From Bromus sterilis (Eukaryota > Streptophyta > Magnoliopsida > Poales > Poaceae), in contig OX465599.1 in NCBI GenBank assembly GCA_950022295.1, positions 4,402,001 through 4,466,000 on the forward strand: 64,000 nt of DNA, read 5' to 3'. How positions within the stretch are numbered: position 1 is the stretch's first letter; each line of letters begins with the position of its first letter. Both the position numbers and the translations under genes were made by a program. This document shows, one piece after another, positions 11,501 to 21,393 of the stretch. The notes beneath the pieces were generated by a model. The model saw nothing but the letters and a program-made list of their open reading frames with translations, was not told where the DNA came from and did not search any database.

Positions 11501-12751
11501 CCATTGGCGGTCGTATCTACAGACTGGACCTTTTGTGATTCGCACCGATCAGGTCTAGCAAAACTGGATGAACAACGGTTAAACACCCCTTGGCAACGCA
11601 AAGCCCTCACTAAGATGTTGGGTCTCCAGTACAAAATTGTGTATCGCAAGGGCGTGGAGAACAGAGCTGCTGATGCTCTCTCACGCCGGGATGGGGTCCT
11701 GATGGCAGTATCTGTCGCCCTACCCACGTGGTTGGACGACATCACCAAAGGTTATGCCGGCGATGACAAAGCTCAAACACTGCTGCAACAATGCGCTAGG
11801 CAGGCGGCGAATTCCGGCCCGTATACAGTTCAGGATGGGATTATTCGTTACAACGGGCGTGTGTGGTTGGGCTCCAACACAGCCGTCCAAGAGCAAGTGT
11901 TGCGCTCCTTGCATTCCAGTCCGTCCGGCGGTCATTCTGGCATCCATGCGACTTATGAAAAAGCAAAGAAGTTGTTTGCTTGGCCGGGCATGAAGGCGGA
12001 TGTCACTCATTTTGTTTCTGGCTGTGTCATTTGCAAGCAAGCTAAACCGGAGCACGTGCGCGCCCCAGGTCTGTTGGCACCACTGCCGGTGCCGGACCAT
12101 CCGTGGCACACAGTCACAATGGACTTCATTGATGGTCTTCCCGTTTCCCGCGGATTCACTTGCGTGATGGTCGTGGTCGATAAATTGACAAGGTACGCCC
12201 ATTTCGTTCCATTGGCTCACCCCTTCACTGCTGTCCAAGTCGCTTCCGTCTTTATGAGAAACATTTACAAGTACCATGGTTTGCCGTATGCTATTGTCTC
12301 GGATCGGGACAAGATTTTCACCAGTGCCTTGTGGAAGGAACTCTTCCGTCAGGCCGGCACCGAGCTGCGCATGTCTTCCACGTACCACCCGCAAACGGAT
12401 AGTACCACAGAGCGCGTTAACCAATGTTTGGAGTCCTATCTTCGCTGCTTTGTTCATGCTTGCCCACACAAATGGGGTCAGTAGCTGCATTTGGCGGAGT
12501 TTTGGTACAATACAACTCATCACTCCATGCTGGGGCGTTCGCCGTTCGAAGCTCAGTATGGGCATTCCCCTCGTCACTTTGGCATTGCCGATGCTTCAGC
12601 TACTGCACCGTCTGACTTGACTAGTTGGCTGCAAGAACGCCGTTTGATGACAGCCCTGCTCAAGCAACACCTCGAGCGCGCCCGTCAACGCATGAAGGAT
12701 CAAGCCGACAAGCACCGATCGGAGCGCTCATTTGCAGTTGGCGACTGGGTG
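8534..12751 (+). pseudogene. chromovirus gag-pol, 5' and central part, broken
   Basis: Starts at ATG 8534 (MEQRVDDLATALQ). Gag runs to about 9700 and ends in a zinc-knuckle remnant (LCGEKWSREHKC, first Cys of the usual pair lost). Protease has DSGS at about 9907. RT has 'VFIDDILVY' at about 10910. RNase H has 'DASDSGIGAVL' at about 11362 and 'AADALSR' at about 11671. Integrase has the zinc-binding CxxC (CVICKQAK) and the D, D, E residues in 'TMDFIDG', 'VSDRDKIF' and 'TERVNQ'. Breaks seen: frameshifts near 8665, 10558, 10970 and 11555, and stop codons at about 10861 and 12482. The element jumps to 15903 because another element is inserted. It cannot make a full polyprotein. Confidence 0.9.
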
Positions 12752-15700
12752 TGTAAGGCCCGATATGCGGTACTGTTCCAGATCTAGGTGTTTCCACCCA
12801 GATCCGGGGACGAAGCACATATCGGTCCCACCGCGACATATGACATAGCCATATGCCCCGGATTTCCAACATGATATCACAACATTACAGATACAAGGAT
12901 ACAACATCTCATACAATCGGCATACAACTGCCTCAAATACAATACAACAGCGGAAGATACATGTCTGAGTACAGACTACAAGCAAATGCCTACTGGCAAA
13001 GAGAAAAGCATCGACCCCATAACCACACGGGTCCAGGCCCTCCGTCGGGATCCGCCTAACTAGTCGTCGTCGAGTCTCCACGTGAAACGTCGATCACCAT
13101 ACCTGTTGTCGATCAGAACCCTGAAAAGAGTTTGGGGGTAGTATCATGAGTACAGAGGTACTCAGCATCCAACTGTAGTGGTCATCTGACCCAGCAAGGA
13201 CTTCATCACTCGTCATTCTAGGACAACTAGTAGTTTACGATAAGGAAGGGGTAAGTGGTGAGGTTGCTGCCGCACTAGCATTTATGAAGTGGCTAACGAT
13301 CTAGAGAGTAAGGTAAGAAGCCAAGCATTCGATGAGGAATCGCCTCCAACAAGTCTGCTATCCACCTACTACGCAAACATAACGTCTATCCTATCCTTGT
13401 CCTCCTCTTCGCATCCCAACGAAGAAGAAGCAGTCAAGGCACACACACGTCGATCAAGTTGTATTAAGATTATCTCAGTTGTTGTTGTCTATGAACAAGG
13501 AGTAGGTCTCAAGTCGTCCATAACCGTGGACACGGCTTCTCGAAAAGATTTAACCCTGCAGGGGTGTACCAACTGCCCATTACGAGGCTCCGCACGCACG
13601 TCCATCACTCTCAGTTGCTACCCATCATAGGCAACCATTTTATGATTTAGTTCCAAGAGATTCAAAACGACAAGTCCCTCTAGCTAACAACGAACAAATC
13701 CGGGTGGCCCCCGGTGAGTCGACATCCAGCTTAGGAGCCGGCCGCTCTCTCGATCTGGTCTCTACCGTCTGTCTCGGGTTTGGATAGCCGGTTCATCGCA
13801 CATTGGGATAACGGGGTCCTCAGCCGGACAAAGTGGGCCAGCAAGGGAACTATGTCCTCACTGGTCCGGGTTGTTTTAAAAGATATCTGCTAGGAGCGAC
13901 CCGACAAGATATATATGCATGTTTTCAAATGGTAAATCAGCTTGGGCCACCACTAGAAATGTTTGAAGCTAGATAGGTAAGAAAAGGGGACCCCATAAAA
14001 TCCCACACGCGGTTAGGCACGCTCAGTCTTAAAACCAATACCCGGAACTCGGATCCTAGGTGACTCGAATGGAACAAAACGTCGGGGCGGGATAGCCTAG
14101 ACCTTCCCTCCTTCGTCGAATATAGTCAACATTATAATAATAATCATATCATCAACAATAATATAATAAGGTGATATCCCAAACCAAGGAGTAACAGGGT
14201 AACATCGTAGCATCCTAAGCATGCATACTAAGCAGGGGCTGAGCAACGAGCAATAGTAACATAGCAGTACAAGGTTTGCTGGGAAGGGACATGGCTGTAT
14301 CGGTTTGAAAGAGGCTGTAAACATGTGGTAGGATCAAACATCGAACCTATCTAGACTAGCATGCAAACCGCTGGTTGAAATAGAATGGATCATAAGTAAT
14401 GTATAGTCCTTGCCTGTTGATAAGTCGGATTCCGAAGGTGTAGTTGATCGCAAGCTCGCATCGTCTCCGAGAGGTACCCTCGGGAGCACACAAGAAGTAA
14501 ACACTGGAAAGCAATCAACGAGCAAGCATCTATTACTACGAGGCAAATACGAGCAAGCATCAACAAGAAGTAACACGAGACATCGCACCTACCGTCGAGA
14601 GCGGTTGCTAATGATTTAAGTGGAGTACTCGTCACACACGACGATACCGCACATTTACGGTGGTTCAAGTTGTTTAGCTACAGGTGACCAAACAACGGTT
14701 ATTAACATGGCATCTCACTCAAGCATGGCATAGCACTCAAACATGGCAAGGGGTGAAGCATAATTAAACTACCTGAGCTAGTCAATTTAAGTGGGGGTGA
14801 AATCCTAGACATGGCAAACTATTGCGGACCCCACGATAAAAATGGAATTCGGTACTGTTCTGCCCTAAATAATATTTTATTATTTTTATTAGCAAGCAAG
14901 AACAACATAAACACAACCTACATGCAATTCTAGTCAAGTTGCATATAAGAAACATTTCAAACAGAGCAACAGATAAAAAGTTATAGCAGTTACAGTTTAC
15001 AGTGACAGGCAGTGTAATTAGCAGTTAAACAGCATGTAAACAAAGTCAAACATGGCAACAAGCAACAAATTATTAAACTAGGCACAATTCTAAGCAAGTT
15101 TCATATTTAAATCGGAGCAATCGGAGCTACGGTTAAAAAGTTACGGGCACTGCAAAAATCCTAATACAAACTGCCTAAATAAATAAAAACAACTAGCAGA
15201 AAAAAAAACTAACTGGGCCGAATCTAGTCCTATTTGGGCCCAACAGAAAAAAAAACAGATCTAAATAAAAAAAGAAAAAGGGGGCAGCCTCACCAGTGGG
15301 CCAAGCCCATCTGGCCTGGAGGCCGACGGCTGGGCCGCGGGGGTGTTGGGCCGCTGCGCGCGCCGGCCCAGCTGGCAGAGAGCGGGCGGCTCGGGCAGCT
15401 CGTCCCTCCCGAGCGGGAGCTGCGGCAGCGGCCGCCGCTGCTACCGGAGCTCCGACGAGCAGCGCTGGGAGGCGAGGCGGTGGTCCGGTGGGGGCGCGGG
15501 GCTCCGGTCGTGGAGGGGCGTCGGCGACGAGGGGACCGGGCGGCGGCTTGAAGCTCAAGGCCGGCCTGAGGTGCTCCCATGGCGAGGAAGCTTCACGGCG
15601 GCTGGCTGCACAGGAGAGAGGGAGAGGAGGAGGAAGGAGGAGAGGAAGAGGAGGGAGGCGCGACGCCTGCTGCTGTGGCTCGTCTCGTGCGGTTTTCACG

Positions 15701-15902
15701 ACGGTGATCGGGTGAAACCCGGTGTCGCAAAGGTCGAGTGTCAGGGTGGCAAGGGTCGGTCTCCGTCCGATACGAGATAAGAGGGGGAAAAATAATCGCC
15801 GATCGATAAATCGGGGATGCAAAGACCGCAAACAATTCAGACAATCAAACAATTCACACCGAAAACAAAAGTTTTAATTTTTGCAAAAACTGGGCTGTTA
15901 CA
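12752..15902 (-). mobile_element. 3.15-kb nested LTR-like element, probable solo LTR
   Basis: Begins TGTAAGGCCCG and ends GGGCTGTTACA, flanked by the 5-bp duplication GGGTG (12747-12751 and 15903-15907). Removing it rejoins the chromovirus coding frame. No RT, integrase or gag motifs and no internal second LTR were found, so it is best read as one long LTR left after recombination, or a large non-autonomous element. A GC-rich block (15290-15660) followed by a T-rich tail on the minus strand resembles an LTR transcription region; its proline/alanine-rich open frames are low complexity and not accepted as genes. Confidence 0.75.
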
Positions 15903-15907
15903 GGGTG

Positions 15908-16456
15908 TTTGTCAAGCTCCAGCCCTACGTGCAAATGTCTGTCGCACAGCGCGCTAATCATAAGCTATCCTTTCGGTATTTTGGTCCGTTTCAGGTGTTG
16001 GCGCGCATTGGCACTGTCGCGTATCGTCTTCAACTACCACCAACCAGCATGGTCCATCCGGTGTTTCACGTATCTCTCCTCCGGAGTTCCTTGCCTCCAG
16101 CTACTGAAGTTGCGCCAGAGTTGCCCACGCCTCCTGCTGCCCACGCCACACCATTCATCCCAGAACGAGTGCTGGCGCGACGGATGATCACGAGGGGCGC
16201 GGCGAAGATTCCCCAAGTTCGAATCAAGTGGGCGTCCCAACCCGAGTCATTGGCGACCTGGGAAGACTACTTCGAGCTTCGCAGTCAGTTTCCGGGTGCA
16301 GCGGCTTGGGGACAAGCCGCTGTTGAAGGAGGGGAGAATGTCACGTCTGCGGATACGGGCCTCTCCAAGCAACACCCAGAAGGCGGCCCACAGAGACCCA
16401 AGAGAGGGAAACGACCCACAGAGACCCTGCTACCTGGGAGCTTTGAGGATATGTAG
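15908..16456 (+). pseudogene. chromovirus pol 3' end: integrase C-terminus and chromodomain
   Basis: Continues the frame broken at 12751: 'VFVKLQPYVQ', then 'FRYFGPFQVL' and 'VHPVFHVSLLR', the standard C-terminal integrase segment of chromoviruses, then a chromodomain-like end ('VRIKWAS...ATWEDYFELRSQFP'). The stop is at 16454-16456, so the coding region overlaps the first 118 bp of the 3' LTR, as known for some chromoviruses. Chromodomains are thought to guide integration to chromatin. Confidence 0.85.
16322..16338 (+). other. polypurine tract of the chromovirus
   Basis: GTTGAAGGAGGGGAGAA directly precedes the 3' LTR start at 16339. It would prime plus-strand DNA synthesis. It lies inside the pol reading frame. 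Confidence 0.8.
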
Positions 16457-16643
16457 CGTGTGCATGTGGTGTGTGAGGGCACGACTGAGTAGTGACCCCC
16501 TTACCTGTAACCCTCCTATCTTCCCTCCTCTGCACCGCCTCCACTCCTCTTCCTCCCCCTTTTTCTCCCTAGTTTCCCCTTGAACTCAACAAATCTTGTA
16601 TCTGGAGGTATGAATTGCTAGTTGGAGTAGTGGAACCGTAACA
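16339..16643 (+). repeat. 3' LTR of the chromovirus
   Basis: 305 bp, TG...CA, pairs with 8149-8460. Followed by CCGAG, the right copy of the target duplication. Confidence 0.95.
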
Positions 16644-16757
16644 CCGAGCAACGATGGAGTGAAGCAAGCCATCTGGGAGGTCAGCCCAACCTTGGAGACC
16701 AAAAAAAGCAGGGGGTCCAACGAGAGAGATAGCGGACCATTTGTTGGGGCTTTGCAT
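16644..16757 (-). pseudogene. F-box protein gene, 5' half (split by the retrotransposon)
   Basis: From an ATG at 16757 the frame reads MQSPNKWSAISLVGPPA..., then 'GWADLPDGLLHSIVA', the first helix region of an F-box. It joins in frame to 8148 once the element and one copy of CCGAG are ignored. F-box proteins recruit targets to SCF ubiquitin ligases. Whether 16757 was the true start is unknown, since relatives often have a longer N-terminus; the frame is open further upstream. With 7894-8148 this is one inactivated gene. Confidence 0.7.
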
Positions 16758-18262
16758 GATGTGCTGTTGATGGCAAACTCTGCAAGCGGTACAAAAAAGC
16801 TGTAATAAGCTTCTAAACAAAATAAGAGCCGCAAGTAGCATGTAAATTAGAGCAATGTATGCCTATTTATCTATGAAACAAACTTGTTATGCACCAGGAA
16901 TAATAAGAAGCGTGGATGGATAAATATACGACATCCTTAGATGAAATATATTGCTTATTATGAATCAAGGGACTTGCTGCTATACACTAAAAACAGCAAT
17001 TTCGATCTGGTTAGAATCCGGTGGGTCGCCCTCTCGTGTTGGCGATTGATCTTGTAACAGATCCCCAACCAAAAGAATACGTCTAGCTAATAGTACCCAG
17101 TGCAAGAAGATACTTGCTTATGAAAATGTATACCTATCAGTATACTGTAAATAAAACTAAAAGGGACAATTGCAGTTCTAACTGATACGGCGCTTTCATG
17201 CCCTGAAGTGTTGTTTCAAAATGAGTGTTTTTCGTTCATCCACTCGGCCGCTCATACTCATCAAAACGACCGACTAACCAAAACTGAACCAAATTCAGAA
17301 AACAACAAATTCAGTTTCTGGTTGAATTTCAGTCGATCAACGTGTCGTGTTCGGAATGTGGTGTGTGAAGCACATATGTACATTCGAAACACAAGAAAGA
17401 TCAATAGCCAACGGATGCTAGCTAGCTCGTCTAGCAGAAAATGCACCAATGCTAATTGTTAGATGACGATGAACGTCGAAGACCTACTCCGGTTGCTTGT
17501 ACCGATTTAATCTTTGAAGCTGAGTAGTGTTGTTGTTTTGTGTGTGTGTGTTGTTGAACTAGTTGTGTGCTCATCTTGATCTTTGTAACATCGTCTTCTT
17601 CATGAATGAAATGCAACACTGATTGCTTTTCGTGAAAAATAAAATTGCCAAAAACAAGTGCAGCTCTAGCCTGAAAAATGCATTGAACCGCTGATTGCTC
17701 TAGTCTCTAACCGATACGCGCTCTGGATGCACTGAAACGCTTTGTTTCAAAATGCATTTTTCCTTCTCCCATTTGCAGCAGATCATTTATTTCAGGGCAC
17801 CCAAATTACTGAAACCCGCCAACTAACCATTTCCGTGAATCACTTATCCAGAATTGCAACGCTAGTTGGGTCGAATCTAATCTACTATGATGTGAAGATT
17901 ATTTGAAGAGCCCTCTCAGAAAAAGAAAAAAACTACCGACACTAACCAGAACTGGATCCACTGTGCCAAATCAAATCGATTCACGGGGATGATCTCGTAG
18001 GGGTGTGAGAACAAATTAAACGATGGGATGAAGCAAGAAGCACGGGATTCCATTGATACGCGGGCACGGAGGGGCGGGAGGGAAGAGAGGCCTTGCCTTG
18101 CCTCCGCCGGCGTCGCCTCGCCCGCCGGTAAGGATTCGCTCTGTCGCCTCCGACCCTTTGCTCTCCCCTTCCTGCCTGCTAGCCTGTGACCAATTAAAAT
18201 GCCAACCCCCCGGGTTTGGGTTCAGGTAACTGACCCATGAGATTCGTCCCACAACACAACTA
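16758..18262. other. intergenic DNA
   Basis: No gene recognised. A segment near 17176-17235 ('CTGATACGGCGCTTTCATGC', 'TTTCAAAATG') has an imperfect second copy near 17705-17765. A (TG)n stretch lies near 17540. Around 18040-18240 there is a GC-rich patch with no convincing ORF. Confidence 0.5.
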
Positions 18263-18517
18263 CTCCCTCCGTTTCTTTTTTCTTCGTATATAAAATTTAG
18301 ATGAAATTAATTTTTATTTTTTTAACTAAATTTATATTAAAAAGTAATAATATTTACAACAGCAAAGTTATACAATATAAAAATTTGTTTTATGATATAT
18401 CTAATGGTATTGGTTTCATATTATAAATATTGATAGATTTTTTCACAAAGTGGTCAAATTTTACGAGGTTTAACTTCAAATAAATCTTATATGCGAAGTA
18501 AAAAGAAATGTAAGGAG
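18263..18517. mobile_element. Stowaway-type MITE, 255 bp
   Basis: Starts CTCCCTCCGTTTC and ends GAAATGTAAGGAG; the terminal about 45 bp are imperfect inverted repeats (TTCTTCGTATATAAAATTTA against the reverse complement of TAAATCTTATATGCGAAG). Flanked by TA on both sides (18261-18262, 18518-18519), the Stowaway target duplication. No coding capacity. Confidence 0.8.
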
Positions 18518-18950
18518 TACAACTACCTTACCACCAATTCCTAAAAAATGTATGTACTACCCCCTTATAATCTTAGAGCAATTTTTGGAGGTAGCACACC
18601 ATCCTAGTTGGCTACCATGGACACAATATTAAGGGTTGTAATTTATAGAGGAAATTTAGAGGATTTGTTTTCTACATGAAAATGCGTTTATATTGGAATG
18701 AAATCTAGTATTAATGGTGATTATTCATAGTTAAAATTATAGAGTTGGAAACAAACAGATTTGGGCATACAAAAAAGACGGTTCATAGCATATGCCACTA
18801 AGCACATTCTCAATGAAGTTTTTATCATGTCTGCATCAAATAGATACGCATTTCATGTAAGTAGTTTATTCATCAGGATTATCACTCATGATAAATTACA
18901 TTTATTCGACATCATGGAGCCGTAACCAAAATAGTTGTGTTCGATCAAAC
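18518..18950. other. intergenic DNA and 3' flank of the orphan defensin exon
   Basis: From about 18738 on it matches the 3' flank of the two defensin-like genes, with the shared block ending CACTAAGCACATTCTCAATG. A direct duplicate starts about 450 bp further on (about 19189), showing that the 3' part of the locus was tandemly duplicated. Confidence 0.55.
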
Positions 18951-19070
18951 TCAATAGCGCTTGCAACAACACTGGCTAATGATGTTGCAATACGGCGTGT
19001 TTCTATGTGGCGCTCTCCTTCTGCATTCAGCGGGGCAATCATCAAAAGTGCATTGTGGCATAGGATAGCA
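18951..19070 (-). pseudogene. orphan exon 2 of a defensin-like gene
   Basis: Open from TGC (19070) to TGA (18951-18953) and encodes all eight cysteines with the same spacing as the two other copies (C-x5-C-x4-C-x3-C-x11-C-x5-CCC), ending CCCKRY. There is no exon 1 or signal peptide: upstream of the first cysteine is a piece of a Stowaway MITE. It arose by tandem duplication of the 3' part of the neighbouring gene. The framework is conserved while loop residues vary (RRRAPHRNTPY against NVKEPNRHGHY). Confidence 0.75.
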
Positions 19071-19075
19071 TAGGA

Positions 19076-19175
19076 AAATTAAGTTTGTCTAGATACACAT
19101 GCATCTAGTCTAAATACTTAACTAGATACATACGAATCTAGACAAAATTGAGTCCATTAATATGGATCGGAGGTA
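19076..19175. mobile_element. truncated Stowaway MITE
   Basis: About 100 bp with the two half-palindromes of a common Triticeae Stowaway family (TTTGTCTAGATACACATGC and ACGAATCTAGACAAAATTGA) and one terminus ATTAATATGGATCGGAGG. The other terminus is missing; it lies at the junction of the truncated defensin exon. Confidence 0.65.
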
Positions 19176-19394
19176 ATACTTAAAATCATAGAGTTGGAAA
19201 AAAATTAGGCATACAGAAAAACAATTCGTAGCAGATGCCACTAAGCACATTCTCAATGAACATTTTATCATGGCTGCATCAAATAGATTGGTGCATTCCA
19301 TGTAAGTAGTTTATTCACCAGGATTACATTCATGATAAATTACATTTATTCGACATCATGGAGTTGTAACCAAAACAGTTGTGTTCGATCAAAC

Positions 19395-19768
19395 TCAATA
19401 TCTCTTGCAACAACACTGACTAATGATGTTGCAATAATGCCCATGTCTATTCGGTTCTTTCACGTTGCATTCAGCGGCGCAATCATCAAAAGTGCATTGT
19501 GGCATAGGATAACAGACTGCCTCGTACTCTTTTGCCAATATACCCACCCAATTTGACTCACCAACAGATGAAAAAATATTGTAACATCAACAATTCAACC
19601 AGACAATATGCCTTTTAGGCTGAATATATTTATGTTGATTGATGCATATATATATAAATACTTACCACGCGCATGGCAGGATGGCAGGGTAAAAGCAAAT
19701 ATCATCATAAGCACCATGAAAGCACTGGCCATGGTCTTCCTTGTGTTGTTCTGGTTGTGGGGTGCCAT
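19395..19768 (-). pseudogene. defensin-like peptide gene, copy 2, splice acceptor lost
   Basis: Same structure as the gene at 4192-4556: TATA box, first ATG at 19768, exon 1 to 19666 (signal peptide MASAFMVLMMIFAFTLPSCHA), donor GTAAGT at 19665. The second-exon frame (19564-19395, TGA) is fully open and keeps the eight-cysteine pattern C-x5-C-x4-C-x3-C-x11-C-x5-CCC, ending CCCKRY. However, the expected AG before exon 2 reads TG: CATCTG|TTGG here against CCGCAG|TTGG in copy 1, a 3-bp loss. The two upstream AGs I checked would bring in early stops. The coding exons look selected until recently, so either the gene has just died or an unusual splice site is used. Intact splicing would give 90 residues. 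Confidence 0.7.
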
Positions 19769-19862
19769 GAGGAGAAGAGGTTGGTTTACTTGTGTTCTTC
19801 TGCCTTCCTTGTGATGTTTTGGTGTGCTCTTCGTTGTCAAGAGCTCCTTTCATTTGTTGATC

Positions 19863-19870
19863 TTTATATA
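19863..19870 (-). promoter_or_regulatory. TATA box of defensin-like copy 2
   Basis: TATATAAA on the minus strand, same context and spacing to the ATG as in copy 1. Confidence 0.65.
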
Positions 19871-20345
19871 GTGCCACAATCATATCTTGGGTAGATGTTG
19901 CTCGTACGGGTCCTTGCGTATATGATCTACTGAATTAATGTTGAAATATTCACTGGAAAAAAATTAATCTTCAAATATCTTGCATTTATATTCTATTTAT
20001 ACTATATGTATTAGTATTGATATTGTGATATCTTGTTACATTAATATTAGATTGATGTATTTAAATCCCATATGTATGTAGTACATATATTTAGATTTGA
20101 TACAGTGATATCCCATTACGTGAAAATTAATGTGATGCACATCCTTAAATCTTTTATTTACCTTTATTTTGAAAAAAGGTTGATAAATGTTTCTTAATGA
20201 TATCAATTCGCATTTATGTCGTGCACGATCTTGTACGTACTATGTTCATTTTCATCTTTTTACCGGCGATATATATTTTTTCTCTTGTGGTGGTACATTT
20301 TGATGCTGGTCCTCTGTCTCTACCTCTCCCTCCGCCTTTGTGCCA

Positions 20346-20909
20346 CAGTGGATTGAAATGAGAAGGGAACGCGAGGAAGAAGGGTACAACTTCCCGTTTA
20401 GTTCACAATAGCATTGACCGAATCGTGAATGTAGGGCTCAACCCACTGATTTCGTGTAACAATAATGAGCCTCCCTCTGGATGGATCTTAAATGGGATCA
20501 GTTGGTATAGGCCCAAAATAATGAACATATCAAAGAGAGAGCCTCCCAGTATTCGCATACTCTCCGCTACATGTCTGTTTGGTTCGGTGGATTTTCCTTC
20601 ATGGGATAGTGATAGCCACTTTCTATGACGATTCTGAAAGTGTAAGGCCCAAGAGGATGTGTTTGTAGATGAGAGGCTAGAGGAAGATTTGCACTCTATA
20701 TTATAATTTCACGTGTTAATATAGTTCATGACGTTACTACACAGTATGCATAACACGTGGCATGCTCACTTGACTAACCATTTAGCTCAAAATTAGAAGG
20801 ATTGAATATGAAGTGACACCATCTTAATATCTCACTTTGAATTTAACAATCGGTTGATGTGCTTTGTGTTAAGAATTGCAAGATATGGTGTAACCCATCA
20901 ACTCTATAA
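20346..20909. other. intergenic DNA
   Basis: No gene recognised. A 67-codon open frame at about 20425-20628 has no known domain. Confidence 0.5.
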
Positions 20910-21393
20910 GATGGCAATGGGTACTAAATTCTACACATACCCATACCCATGGGTATGAAACTTTATCGATATCCATACCCGATGAGTACCCGTATCCATT
21001 GGGTATCCAGCGGGTAGAACAAATAATACTCAAAGTGTTCATAAATGTACACTTTTTTATAACACATTTGACAAAACAATCAATTATCTTAAATCAATAA
21101 CAATTATATGAGTACATGACCACTATAAAATTTAGAAATCATAATTTACTCATAAGTCAATAGGAGTAGACGAGTCACATGATAAATTAATGATTAATTG
21201 ATGATAAATTAACATTCGTTCACTAGCTGGCAGGGTATGGATATACCCGCGGATAGAAGGCTATGCCCATACTCTAACCATGACTTAAGGGGTAGGATAT
21301 GGGTATTACCCATGGGTATAAAAGTGTGCCCACACCCTGTCCACGCGGGTACGGTACCTGCGGATACGCGTACCCATGGGTAAAATTGCCATC
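20910..21393. mobile_element. non-autonomous element with GATGGCAAT termini, possibly hAT-like
   Basis: Begins GATGGCAATGGGTAC and ends GTAAAATTGCCATC, giving 9-bp terminal inverted repeats. Both ends are filled with variants of ACCCATGGGTA and 'TACCCG', forming a partly self-complementary structure around an AT-rich centre. The flanks (CTCTATAA and CTCTCAAT) only partly match as an 8-bp duplication, so superfamily assignment to hAT is tentative. No transposase. Confidence 0.5.

Larger units (their letters stand above)
8149..16643 (+). mobile_element. Ty3/gypsy chromovirus (Reina-like), decayed, with a nested insertion
   Basis: A complete element by structure: 312-bp and 305-bp LTRs starting TGTCACG and ending GTAACA, a primer-binding site complementary to initiator tRNA-Met just after the 5' LTR, a purine-rich tract (GAAGGAGGGGAGAA) before the 3' LTR, and a 5-bp target duplication CCGAG at 8144-8148 and 16644-16648. 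Gene order gag, protease, RT, RNase H, integrase, chromodomain identifies a chromovirus; the short LTRs suggest the Reina clade. The coding region is broken in several places and a second element lies inside it. It is inserted in an F-box gene. Confidence 0.92.
19200..20345. repeat. segmental duplication, copy 2 of the defensin-like locus
   Basis: Pairs with about 3960-4972 plus 6429-6570. It includes coding exons, intron, promoter and about 450 bp of upstream DNA. The continuous region around 20165-20180 defines the insertion present only in copy 1. Confidence 0.75.

Noticed and set aside
15193..15852. 219-codon Pro/Ala-rich minus-strand frame
   Set aside because: Lies wholly inside the LTR-like element, low complexity, poly-Phe end from T tracts; no domain.
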